DNA from: Cytophagales bacterium
GTDB taxonomy: Bacteria; Bacteroidota; Bacteroidia; Cytophagales; Flammeovirgaceae
NCBI GenBank assembly: GCA_025056215.1
Contig: JANWWC010000002.1
Location: 207,922 to 271,921, forward strand
Direction of reading: 5' to 3'
DNA length: 64,000 nt
The notes under the pieces are model-generated. The model was not told where the DNA came from. It saw nothing but the letters and a program-made list of their open reading frames with translations, and did no database searches. Both the position numbers and the translations under genes were made by a program. Of the stretch, positions 46,726 to 54,692 are shown in pieces. The first letter of the stretch is position 1, and each line of letters starts with the position of its first letter.

Positions 46726-47778
46726 ATGGCAAAGATCGATTTTGGAGGTGTTATCGAAGAAGTAACTACGCGAGAAGAATTCCCACTCTCGAAAGCAAAA
46801 GAAGTTTTGAAAGATGAAACAATTGCCGTCATCGGATATGGCGTACAAGGTCCTGGGCAAGCGCTTAATCTTCGCGACCAAGGTTTTCGCGTCATCGTAG
46901 GGCAACGCAAAAACTCTAAAACGTGGGACAAGGCAGTAGCAGACGGCTGGAAACCAGGAGAAACGCTTTTTGAAATAGAAGAAGCTCTTCAACGCGGTAC
47001 TGTCATTCTCTACCTCCTTTCAGACGCAGGCCAAATGCAAATGTGGCCTACTGTAAAAAAATATCTTACTGCTGGTAAAACATTATACTTTTCTCATGGT
47101 TTTGGAGTAACTTTTAAAGAACAAACAGGTATTGTTCCGCCTCCCGATATAGATGTTGTATTGGTAGCTCCCAAAGGTTCAGGAACTTCGTTGCGCCGTT
47201 TGTTTTTAGAAGGAAAAGGACTTAACTCGAGTTATGCCGTCTTTCAAGATGCTTCTGGGAAAGCAGAAGACAAAGCAAAGGCTATCGGAATTGGCATAGG
47301 CTCAGGCTATTTATTTCCTACCACTTTCCAAAAAGAAGTATATTCCGACCTGACTGGAGAACGAGGAATCCTTATGGGAGCACTAGCGGGTGTTATGGAA
47401 GCACAATACAATATTTTACGCGAAAAAGGACATTCTCCTTCGGAGGCTTTTAACGAAACAGTAGAAGAACTTACAGAGTCTCTCATCAAATTAGTAGGTG
47501 AAAACGGTATGGATTGGATGTATGCAAACTGCTCCACCACTGCCCAACGCGGCGCTTTGGATTGGAGACCGCGATTCCGAGAGGCTGTAGCACCAGTGTT
47601 TCGCCAATTGTACGAAAGTGTTGCATCAGGAAACGAGGCGCGCATCACTATCGAAGCTAACAGCAGACCTGATTACAGAGAGCGCTTAGAAGAAGAACTC
47701 AAAGCTCTGCGCGAAAGTGAAATGTGGCGCGCTGGACAACAAGTGCGTGCTTTGCGCCCCGATCGCCAGAAAAAATAA
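46726..47778 (+). CDS. ilvC: Ketol-acid reductoisomerase
   Basis: A 350-residue class I (short) KARI that converts acetolactate or acetohydroxybutyrate to dihydroxy acids in valine, leucine and isoleucine synthesis, using NAD(P)H and Mg2+. The nucleotide-binding motif 'GYGVQGPGQALNLRDQG' is at about residues 38-54. The catalytic metal-binding region 'DLTGERGILMGALAG' and 'EAFNETVEELTESL' are present. ilvB, ilvN, ilvD and leu genes are absent here, so this is a detached ilvC with its own promoter box and a strong terminator. Confidence 0.95.
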   Translation: MAKIDFGGVIEEVTTREEFPLSKAKEVLKDETIAVIGYGVQGPGQALNLRDQGFRVIVGQRKNSKTWDKAVADGWKPGETLFEIEEALQRGTVILYLLSDAGQMQMWPTVKKYLTAGKTLYFSHGFGVTFKEQTGIVPPPDIDVVLVAPKGSGTSLRRLFLEGKGLNSSYAVFQDASGKAEDKAKAIGIGIGSGYLFPTTFQKEVYSDLTGERGILMGALAGVMEAQYNILREKGHSPSEAFNETVEELTESLIKLVGENGMDWMYANCSTTAQRGALDWRPRFREAVAPVFRQLYESVASGNEARITIEANSRPDYRERLEEELKALRESEMWRAGQQVRALRPDRQKK

Positions 47779-47781
47779 TAC

Positions 47782-47809
47782 AAAAACCCTGAACATCAGG
47801 GTTTTTTTG
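47782..47809 (+). terminator. Rho-independent terminator of ilvC
   Basis: An 11-bp perfect stem AAAAACCCTGA / TCAGGGTTTTT with loop ACA, followed by further T residues, starting 4 bases after the ilvC stop. Confidence 0.9.
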
Positions 47810-47843
47810 TAGAAACAATAATAACTTCTTTAAAACAAATTTT

Positions 47844-47851
47844 TATCTTTG
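47844..47851 (+). promoter_or_regulatory. -7 promoter box for htrA
   Basis: TATCTTTG matches TAnnTTTG exactly, 48 bases before the ATG at 47900 and 34 bases after the ilvC terminator. The -33 element is not clear. Confidence 0.45.
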
Positions 47852-47899
47852 GAGAGGCGATGCTTAACATGCTGTTTTGTTTCTTTAAATATTTTACTT

Positions 47900-49342
47900 A
47901 TGAATTTCAAACAAATTTTTCTTACAAGTCTCATTGGTTTCATAAGTGGCTTGATAGGAAGTTGGGTTTATGATCGCTCGAAGAATTCTCAGCCAACTAT
48001 ACCTTCTCCACAAGCTACCTCTTACACTACAAATTTTACAGAACCCAAACACGAAAACCGTCATGCCACTAACCGAGTTGAAATTGACTTCATAGAAGCC
48101 TCTAAATCTTCTTCAAGTTGTGTAGTGTATGTTCGTACGATATCGGAGCGAGAAATCCCGCGCTTTAGTTGGTTTGATATGTTTTTTGGTGGGCGAATGA
48201 ATGAAACAGTCATCGGCTCGGGCTCAGGTGTAATTCTTACTTCTGACGGATATATTGTTACAAATCATCATGTAATTTCTGGAGCAGAACGCATTGAAAT
48301 TATTCATCAAAAAAGAACCTACGAAGCCAAAGTGGTAGGCACAGACCCTTCTACCGACTTAGCTTTATTAAAAATAGAGGCTCAGAATCTTCCTTCTATC
48401 CGAGTAGGCAGTTCACGCGATGTACAAATTGGAGAATGGGTATTAGCAGTAGGCAATCCATTCAATTTGGCTACTACTGTTACAGCAGGAATTGTAAGTG
48501 CTAAAGGACGCAATATCAACATTTTAAAAGATGTGTTCCCTATCGAATCATTTATTCAGACAGATGCTGCTATCAATCCTGGAAACTCTGGAGGCGCTTT
48601 AGTCAATCAAAAAGGAGAACTTATTGGTATTAACACAGCTATTTTATCTAAAACAGGCTCTTATGCAGGTTATGGATTTGCTGTGCCCGTAGATATTGTC
48701 ATGAAAGTAGTAAATGACATTAAAAAATATGGTGAAGTACAAAAAGCATTTTTTGGAGCAGAAGTCACAGAAATGGATGAAAACTTATCCAAAAAATTAA
48801 ATACGGACGACCTTAATGGAGTAGCTATCCTTCAAATAGCACCTGACGGCGCCGCCGACAAAGCAAAACTTGAAGAAGGCGATATTATCTTGCAAATCGA
48901 CGATGTCAAAATCGATACTAAAACTACTTTTGACGAGCAAATTGCTTATCACTCGCCAGGTGATAAAATCAAGATTACCTATCGCAGAAACGGAAATATC
49001 AAAACTACTGAGTTAGTGCTTACTAACATAGAAGGAACTACAGGAACGCTCAAAAGAGAAATCTATATTGCTAAGCAACTCGGAAACGCTCATCTAGAAA
49101 TTGTTCCTAAGATTGAACGCTCGCGTTATAATATCACTTCAGGCATTCGCATACGAAAAGTAGGCAACGGACTCTTAGCGCAACTCGGATTACAAGAAGG
49201 CACTATCATCGCAAAAGTGAATAATTATGCTGTCGAAAAACCAGAAGAGCTTGAAAGTATCTTAGCTAGACTGCGAGGAAGAATCATTCTTGAAATCATT
49301 CATAAAGACGGAAACCGCCAGTTTCTTACTTACCTCTTTTAA
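47900..49342 (+). CDS. HtrA/DegP-family periplasmic serine protease
   Basis: A 480-residue trypsin-like protease with two PDZ domains. An N-terminal hydrophobic segment (about 6-24) acts as signal or anchor. The catalytic triad is H124 ('TNHHVISG'), D153 ('STDLALLK') and S230 ('NPGNSGGALV'). PDZ1 spans about 265-365 ('FGAEVTEMDE', 'GAADKAKLEEGDIILQIDD') and PDZ2 about 390-480. It degrades or refolds misfolded envelope proteins. ATG 47900 is preferred to TTG 47849 because it gives a clean membrane segment. The next gene starts 1 nt after the stop, so the pair is almost certainly co-transcribed. Confidence 0.92.
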   Translation: MNFKQIFLTSLIGFISGLIGSWVYDRSKNSQPTIPSPQATSYTTNFTEPKHENRHATNRVEIDFIEASKSSSSCVVYVRTISEREIPRFSWFDMFFGGRMNETVIGSGSGVILTSDGYIVTNHHVISGAERIEIIHQKRTYEAKVVGTDPSTDLALLKIEAQNLPSIRVGSSRDVQIGEWVLAVGNPFNLATTVTAGIVSAKGRNINILKDVFPIESFIQTDAAINPGNSGGALVNQKGELIGINTAILSKTGSYAGYGFAVPVDIVMKVVNDIKKYGEVQKAFFGAEVTEMDENLSKKLNTDDLNGVAILQIAPDGAADKAKLEEGDIILQIDDVKIDTKTTFDEQIAYHSPGDKIKITYRRNGNIKTTELVLTNIEGTTGTLKREIYIAKQLGNAHLEIVPKIERSRYNITSGIRIRKVGNGLLAQLGLQEGTIIAKVNNYAVEKPEELESILARLRGRIILEIIHKDGNRQFLTYLF

Positions 49343-49343
49343 G

Positions 49344-50708
49344 ATGTATGACATTAGCCTTAACTATGCTCCACAAGACAATCTCGCACAAAACTCTTCA
49401 AAAGGATGGATAAATTTTTTTGTCGATTTTTTAAAAATGGCTCTCTACGAAATGTCGGGAAGAGAGTTTTCTATTTTTTTTGATGAAAAAACATCATTCC
49501 TTCCTTCTTCTACTATCCTTATTAATGTGTTGAGCCCGCATTTTGTAGCTGAAAAGGAATGCATAGAACGCTTAAAAAAATTTTTACAAGAAACTCCAAG
49601 CAAACTCTATATTTTCAAAGTACTCAAAGAGCCTTTAAGCAAAAAAGACTATCATCCGCTTTTAGCAGAATTAGAAAACTTACCTAATTATCCTTTTTAT
49701 TGGGAAAACGAAAAAGGACAAATTGAGCATTTCGCCCCTTTCTTCAAGTTTCAAGGAGATGACTTGTTTAGCCTGCAATTACTCGATATTTGTTATGATA
49801 TTCTACAAATAATTGAAAAAAAAGAAGTACCCCAAAAAGCAGTTTATCTTGCTGAATGTGGAAAAGACCTCTTTAAAGAAAAAGCGCTTATAAGACGAGA
49901 ACTCAAACAAAATGGATTTCGCGTACTGCCAGAAAAACCCTATCCAATAGACTATGGAGACGCAGCACAATTTGTTGAGCAAGAAATGCAAAAAGTTCAT
50001 GTTTCTATTCATCTAATAGGAAACGACTATGGAACTATTTTAAGAGGAGATAGAATCTCTATTCCAGAGTTAGAAATCCAACTTTCTGAAAAATTTCTTC
50101 AACAAAAAGATTTTTATCGATTTGTTTGGATTTCGCTTTATGCTAATCCAACTAATCAATATCAACAAAACTTATTGGAAAAAGTAAAAACCTTTGTTCT
50201 ACCTGATTATCGCTCAGAAGTATATCAAACTAAAATTCAATACTTTAAAAATACTCTTATAGAGCTTTTACAAAAGAATGAAAATCCTATAAAGCTCACT
50301 TCAAAGCAATATCAAAAAGCGATCTATTTGCAATTTGATAGAAAAGACATCAAATGGGCAACTACCGTTGAACAATTATTAGAACTCTTAAATTTCAAAG
50401 TACTTCAGTTACCTTATAACATAGATGTAATGCAAGCCAGGAATTTGCATCGAAAATACTTGAATATGTGTACACTTACTTTGATTTTATTCGATAGCAC
50501 TTCTGAAAAGTGGCTTACTGCTACACTTCAAGATGCCTTCAAAGCTCCTGGATTCAGAAAAGATTTTGAACTTTTGCCCATTGGCGTGGTAGTCCGCAAT
50601 GCGACGCAAAAAAGAATAGCTGAAAAAATTATCCATTCTTTCAAAAATACTTATCAGTGCCTTTTGCTGTCATCCGAAGAATTAGAAAGTTTTGTAAAGC
50701 AGTTCTAA
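49344..50708 (+). CDS. Protein with three TIR-like domains
   Basis: A 454-residue cytosolic-looking protein (no signal or membrane segment). Domain 1 (about 1-115) has a TIR-type first strand 'YDISLNYAPQDN', 'REFSIFFDEKT' and 'ILINVLSPHF'. Compared with bacterial TIR domains, about 20 residues around the BB loop are missing, and the usual 'WCxxE' is replaced by 'ECIER', so the catalytic Glu seems lost. Domain 2 (about 165-290) has 'KAVYLAECGKDL', 'IHLIGNDYG' and 'ISIPELEIQ', resembling TIR-like domains of STAND-type conflict proteins. Domain 3 (about 322-435) has 'AIYLQFDRKDI', 'LTLILFDSTSEKWLTATL' and 'DAFKAPGF', another TIR-like variant. The start is 1 nt after htrA. Domain assignment is by motif recognition only; role unknown. 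Confidence 0.7.
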   Translation: MYDISLNYAPQDNLAQNSSKGWINFFVDFLKMALYEMSGREFSIFFDEKTSFLPSSTILINVLSPHFVAEKECIERLKKFLQETPSKLYIFKVLKEPLSKKDYHPLLAELENLPNYPFYWENEKGQIEHFAPFFKFQGDDLFSLQLLDICYDILQIIEKKEVPQKAVYLAECGKDLFKEKALIRRELKQNGFRVLPEKPYPIDYGDAAQFVEQEMQKVHVSIHLIGNDYGTILRGDRISIPELEIQLSEKFLQQKDFYRFVWISLYANPTNQYQQNLLEKVKTFVLPDYRSEVYQTKIQYFKNTLIELLQKNENPIKLTSKQYQKAIYLQFDRKDIKWATTVEQLLELLNFKVLQLPYNIDVMQARNLHRKYLNMCTLTLILFDSTSEKWLTATLQDAFKAPGFRKDFELLPIGVVVRNATQKRIAEKIIHSFKNTYQCLLLSSEELESFVKQF

Positions 50709-50803
50709 AAATTATTATCCAAAAAAATCTTAAAAAAAGCTAAAAAATATTTGTCAAGCTACTCCCTTGAGTTGTCTTTCTAAAAAACTAAATGAGGATC
50801 GCT

Positions 50804-50992
50804 ATGATTTCTATTTTTAACATGCACCATAAACCAACTGAACCGGTTACTTCTTTACCTTTGCAAGTATGTCAATCCTACATTAACCGATTTGAGCATG
50901 CAGTTCGAAATCTTGAAATGATTACGGAAGAGGAGCGCCGCGAACGAAACAAAGAGATTCATCGCCGCTTTTCTAATCTGCTGTTTATATAA
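50804..50992 (+). CDS. Small protein, unknown
   Basis: A 62-codon ORF starting at ATG 50804 behind a GAGG-like stretch (an in-frame ATG at 50792 is also possible). The product is basic and partly helical ('FEHAVRNLEMITEEERRERN'). It lies 95 nt after the triple-TIR gene and just before a hairpin terminator, so it may be the last gene of that transcript. There is no recognisable family. Confidence 0.45.
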   Translation: MISIFNMHHKPTEPVTSLPLQVCQSYINRFEHAVRNLEMITEEERRERNKEIHRRFSNLLFI

Positions 50993-50999
50993 ACTTAGG

Positions 51000-51019
51000 G
51001 AAAATTTCGATTTTCTTTT
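51000..51019 (+). terminator. Likely terminator with TTCG tetraloop
   Basis: A 6-bp stem GAAAAT / ATTTTC closed by a TTCG loop and followed by TTTT, lying between the small ORF and the convergent dtd gene. The stem is AT-rich, so strength is uncertain. Confidence 0.45.
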
Positions 51020-51470
51020 ACAATTTGTATTTGGTATCTATCCAAATCGTTACAGGTCCGTCATTAGTAAGAGTCACTTTCATATCCGCTCCAAAAATTC
51101 CTGTAGCGATGGGTTTTTTAAGTTTCTCTGTAAACAAGCGAATAACGTATTCATAAAGCGGAATAGCTTTTTCTGGTCGAGCAGCCCCTGCAAAAGAGGG
51201 GCGGTTTCCTTTTTTAGTAGAAGCCAAAAGGGTAAACTGACTTATTAACAAAATATCTCCTTTTACATCTATCACAGAAAGATTCATTTTACCTTCTTGA
51301 TCGCTAAAAATTCGCATCTGTACAATTTTAGAAACTATCCATTGAGCATCTTCTTCTGTATCTTCATAATGAATTCCTAACAAAACTACTAGCCCTTTTT
51401 GGATAGAAGCCACTTGTTGATTTTCTACGACTACATTAGCTGCGCTTACTCTTTGCAGAATTGCTACCAT
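51018..51470 (-). CDS. dtd: D-aminoacyl-tRNA deacylase
   Basis: A 150-residue DTD-fold enzyme that removes D-amino acids (and glycine) mischarged on tRNA. Both family signatures are present: 'SQFTL' at residues 77-81 and 'NDGPVT' at 136-141, the cross-subunit Gly-cisPro motif. The length is standard. It is a single gene, convergent with the htrA unit. Confidence 0.95.
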   Translation of the reverse strand: MVAILQRVSAANVVVENQQVASIQKGLVVLLGIHYEDTEEDAQWIVSKIVQMRIFSDQEGKMNLSVIDVKGDILLISQFTLLASTKKGNRPSFAGAARPEKAIPLYEYVIRLFTEKLKKPIATGIFGADMKVTLTNDGPVTIWIDTKYKL

Positions 51471-52295
51471 ACTTCAAAAATTATATCGCAATGTTATTTT
51501 TTTGAGAGATATTTGCTTTTGTATTTTCTGCTCGCAAGATATGTTCTGCTGCGTAATGCAACATCAGTTTTTAAGAAAGAATTTGAAAATTGAAAATTTA
51601 TAATTTCTAGTCATCAATTAAGAAAATTCACATTTGCACAAGATTTTGATAGTTTATAGCAAAAGAAGCTTCTGTACTCTAATTTCGAAACAGAACAATA
51701 AATACTACAGTCGGAAAGAGTCTCCACAAGGAGGCTACTGGAAGCCTGTTCTTGCAAAAGAGCCACACTTATATTTCCAATAAATTCCAACACTCACTTC
51801 AGCACGTGTTTCAGATACACCAACAAACAAATTGGCTACCTATCACTATGAAATTCTATTTTATTATAAATAGAAGTGAGTTTGTTAATCTCATCTAAGC
51901 TTAGCCCGGTGTTTAACCGCCAATTTTTTAGAAATCCTAACAACATAAGCATATATATTTCGCTGTGCAATAATATTTTCTCCTGTAGTATCGTAAGCTT
52001 AGTCCGAAAGGGTGATTATTTTTTTAGAACGTTTGTAATGCAAGACAAGAAGATTACTCCCAAAGCACCTCTCTCCTCCCTGAAGCTACTTATGTAATTT
52101 ACCCATTGATTCCGATGAGCTACGTAAACATAATTCACGAAAAGAAAACTCTATTCAAAAAAGGCATAAGAGACAATTTCAAACAGAAAGTTCTTATGCA
52201 GACAATTTCCCATAAATATTTTCAGAAGCAGAAAACTTTTAATTACTCTATACTTACAATCAACAACAATTCTGCTATTCATCGTTTTACGAAAC
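51471..52295 (+). other. Gene-poor stretch, about 0.8 kb
   Basis: No convincing gene was found. Short ORFs on both strands have no coding character, and two of them merely overlap the end of the GDPD-like gene. On the minus strand around 51640-51900, readable peptide pieces occur in different frames separated by stops, which could be a decayed gene or chance. A pair of tetraloop hairpins lies at 51719-51763 (listed separately). Confidence 0.5.
51719..51763 (+). ncRNA. Possible structured RNA element (two tetraloop hairpins)
   Basis: AGTCTCC-ACAA-GGAGGCT (51719-51736) forms a 7-bp stem, and GTTCTT-GCAA-AAGAGC (51748-51763) forms a 6-bp stem capped by a GNRA-type GCAA loop. Each stem holds one G-T pair that would be a mismatch on the other strand, so the plus strand is favoured. 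No known RNA family is recognised; it could be chance. Confidence 0.25.
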
Positions 52296-52868
52296 TCACC
52301 ATAATTCTGGCTTTTTTGTGCAAACGGCATCAATTTCCCAAGAACCAATTCTTTGCTTAAACTCAGAAATTTTCTCTAAAGGATGACCTTGAAGTTCAGG
52401 AGAAACCAAACATATTTTAAAGTGTTTTTTTAGAACAGGGTAATTTTCAGAATTCAAAGGCAAATCACTAAAGCAATCGACCCACACCCAATCTACTTTG
52501 CCAGCAAAATTCATGACAAATTCTAGTGGCTCAAATTCTGAAAATCGAACTGCTATTTTTCTAACCCCTTTTCGCACATATTTAACCAAAAAAGGCAAAG
52601 AAAGATCGAGAAAAAAATAATCTTTCACTTTATACTGTTGCATCAAGCCCAAAAGTGCCTCTTCAAGTCCTTCACATTTGGTGTTTAAAATAATAAGCTC
52701 ATGGCGAAATACTTTTAGCAAATCTTCGAAACGCTCGCCACTCTGAAAAGCATCGTGATGCATAATAAGTTCCTTCCCATCCGCGCGAAGATCTAACTCA
52801 ATTCCATAATGAGTAGGGACTTGAGCCAACTGCGCAACAGTATTGATACGATGCACGATTTTAAGCAT
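52296..52868 (-). CDS. Glycerophosphodiester phosphodiesterase-like protein
   Basis: A 190-residue PLC-like TIM-barrel phosphodiesterase relative. The GDPD hallmark residues are visible: H6-R7 ('IVHRIN'), E24 and D26 ('GIELDLR'), and H38-D39 ('MHHDAF'). It is shorter than typical GDPDs (about 240 or more residues), so it belongs to a reduced subgroup. There is no signal peptide, so it is cytosolic. A heptose-phosphate kinase gene lies divergently about 190 nt away, so a role near cell-surface glycan metabolism is possible but unproven. Confidence 0.7.
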   Translation of the reverse strand: MLKIVHRINTVAQLAQVPTHYGIELDLRADGKELIMHHDAFQSGERFEDLLKVFRHELIILNTKCEGLEEALLGLMQQYKVKDYFFLDLSLPFLVKYVRKGVRKIAVRFSEFEPLEFVMNFAGKVDWVWVDCFSDLPLNSENYPVLKKHFKICLVSPELQGHPLEKISEFKQRIGSWEIDAVCTKKPELW

Positions 52869-53055
52869 TGGAGTTTATATTTAGATGTTCTCAAAAAATT
52901 CGGTTCTATTAATCTGGACTGAAAGCTTTAAATTAATTAACAGTTTCATCGAAATTTGTAGAAAAAAGCTAACTCTTACAAGAATTAGAAAAACAAAGTT
53001 GCGAATTTGGCGGATAAGCAATAACTCGCAAAAAATTAAATAAACTATCATTGGT

Positions 53056-54069
53056 GTGAAAAAAAGAAGCTTTGAGTCTGTTTTTCAATCGTTCGAACGC
53101 CTTAGAGTGTTAGTGATTGGCGATGTAATGGTAGACGCTTACGTTTGGGGAAATGTTACAAGAATTTCTCCAGAAGCTCCCGTACCTGTTGTAAATGTAA
53201 AAAAACGAGAAAAACGCTTAGGAGGTGCTTCGAATGTAGCTTTAAATGTAAAGGCACTTGGCGCACAAGTAACTATTTGTTCAGTAATAGGAGAAGATGC
53301 TTACGATGTAGGTTTAATAGAGCTTTTAAAAAATCATTGCATCTCAGACAAAGGAATTTTAATAAGCAAAGAAAGAGTAACTACCATTAAAGAAAGAATT
53401 ATTGCAGGCTCTCAGCATGTTGTGCGCGTAGATTCTGAGATAGATACCCCTATTTCTGAAAAAGAGACTTTTCAACTTTTAGAAAAAATTCAAAAGCTTA
53501 TTTCTGATACTGATGTAATCATTTTTGAAGATTATGACAAAGGAGTAATCACACCTTCTCTTATTAAAGAAGTGGTAAAAGAAGCAAATCTGAAAAATGT
53601 TCCTACCGCTGTAGATCCCAAGAAAAGAAATTTTTGGGCTTATCACGGCGTAACTCTTTTCAAACCTAACCTCAAAGAACTTCGGGAAGGTATTAAAACC
53701 GAAATTTCTGCCGAAAATATTGATGAAATTAAAAGGGCCGTTCATGTTTTAAAAGAAAATATGAACGTTCAAATTGCTCTTGTGACCCTCTCGGAACAGG
53801 GTGTTTTCATTAGCAATTCGAAAGAGGAACACTATATTCCGGCTCATCTTCGCCAAATTGCAGACGTATCGGGCGCTGGTGATACAGTAATAAGCATTGC
53901 AGCATTATGTCTAGCTGAGAAACTACCTTTAAAATACATTGCAGGAATTGCAAACTTAGGCGGAGGGCTTGTGTGTGAAAAACCAGGTGTTGTTCCTGTA
54001 GATAAACGTCAATTGCTTTCCGAAACAATCCGTGTCTATGGAAAAGAAATTGCTTCAGAGGTTCTCTGA
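53056..54069 (+). CDS. D-glycero-beta-D-manno-heptose-7-phosphate kinase (HldA-type, kinase only)
   Basis: A 337-residue PfkB/ribokinase-fold enzyme. 'VIGDVMVDAYVWGNVTRISP' and 'EAPVPVV' are typical of RfaE/HldE domain I, 'LGGASNVALNVKALGA' is the PfkB signature, and 'DVSGAGDTVIS' carries the catalytic Asp. It phosphorylates heptose 7-phosphate at C1 for LPS-core ADP-heptose. The nucleotidyltransferase domain found in HldE is absent, so a separate HldC is expected elsewhere. The start is GTG 53056: an in-frame stop lies 15 nt upstream, and no ATG fits. Confidence 0.88.
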   Translation: MKKRSFESVFQSFERLRVLVIGDVMVDAYVWGNVTRISPEAPVPVVNVKKREKRLGGASNVALNVKALGAQVTICSVIGEDAYDVGLIELLKNHCISDKGILISKERVTTIKERIIAGSQHVVRVDSEIDTPISEKETFQLLEKIQKLISDTDVIIFEDYDKGVITPSLIKEVVKEANLKNVPTAVDPKKRNFWAYHGVTLFKPNLKELREGIKTEISAENIDEIKRAVHVLKENMNVQIALVTLSEQGVFISNSKEEHYIPAHLRQIADVSGAGDTVISIAALCLAEKLPLKYIAGIANLGGGLVCEKPGVVPVDKRQLLSETIRVYGKEIASEVL

Positions 54070-54074
54070 AGCAA
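54050..54074 (-). terminator. Hairpin terminator spanning the hldA-type stop codon
   Basis: An 11-bp perfect stem TTGCTTCAGAG / CTCTGAAGCAA with a 3-nt loop. On the minus strand it is followed by TTTCTTTTCC, so it fits as the terminator of the TonB receptor-lipoprotein transcript. On the plus strand it overlaps the kinase stop codon and lacks a clean T run. Confidence 0.6.
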
Positions 54075-54091
54075 CTCATTAATAAATTATT

Positions 54092-54670
54092 TTATCGAAT
54101 TAAAACAGGAAACACTCCTGAAAAATCTGAGGAACCTGCATTTGGGTTATCTTGCTTAGCAGTTCCAGAAAAATGACGTAAATCTACTTTCAAAGTACCA
54201 GAAGTGACAGAAGAAGCATTTACTCGTAACCGAAAAGTAGTTCCTAACGGCTTGCCATCAGGATCTGTGTTTCGTCCTTCTACAACTACATCAGAAGCAT
54301 TTCCTCCAGAGACTGGCGTATAAGTATAATATAAAAGATGCTCCTTGCTTTCTCTTTCAATTTCAGAAGTGATTTCTTTTGAGTTTACATCATCAAAAAA
54401 ACGAATTCTTCCATTGTACAATTTTGATGCGCCCAAACTCAATGTGTCTGTTTTATCAGGAACTACTACATTTCCCATCATTTTTCCTTTCCAGGCTACT
54501 AGGATTGTATCATTTGCATTTGATACATTTTGCAAACGAATTGTAACACGAGTAATTAGTTCATTATCGTGCTTATGGGAATGATCGTGGTCATGTTCAT
54601 CTTTTTTACAAGATGAAAACCATAACAACCCTCCTATTAAACAAACGGAAAACTTTCTAAAATTTTTCAT
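54092..54670 (-). CDS. His-rich lipoprotein, probable metal-binding partner of the TonB receptor
   Basis: A 192-residue protein with a lipoprotein signal peptide and lipobox 'LWFSSC'. Directly after the cysteine comes a charged His/Asp stretch 'KKDEHDHDHSHKHD', a typical divalent-metal-binding tail, followed by a beta-rich domain of unknown family. It probably sits on the outer membrane and binds zinc or a similar ion. The start ATG 54670 is preferred to ATG 54700, which overlaps the receptor gene. It is the second gene after the TonB receptor and ends before a hairpin terminator. Confidence 0.75.
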   Translation of the reverse strand: MKNFRKFSVCLIGGLLWFSSCKKDEHDHDHSHKHDNELITRVTIRLQNVSNANDTILVAWKGKMMGNVVVPDKTDTLSLGASKLYNGRIRFFDDVNSKEITSEIERESKEHLLYYTYTPVSGGNASDVVVEGRNTDPDGKPLGTTFRLRVNASSVTSGTLKVDLRHFSGTAKQDNPNAGSSDFSGVFPVLIR

Positions 54671-54692
54671 AGCATTAAAAAATTTAAGTAAT

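Noticed and set aside
51640-51900. Possible decayed gene on the minus strand
   Set aside because: Peptide-like pieces occur in different frames with intervening stops, but I cannot match them to any family, so it is not called as a pseudogene.
51876-52360. Two plus-strand ORFs (51876-52097 and 52106-52360) and a minus-strand ORF 52151-52348
   Set aside because: They have low-complexity translations and no recognisable motif, and two of them overlap the end of the GDPD-like gene.
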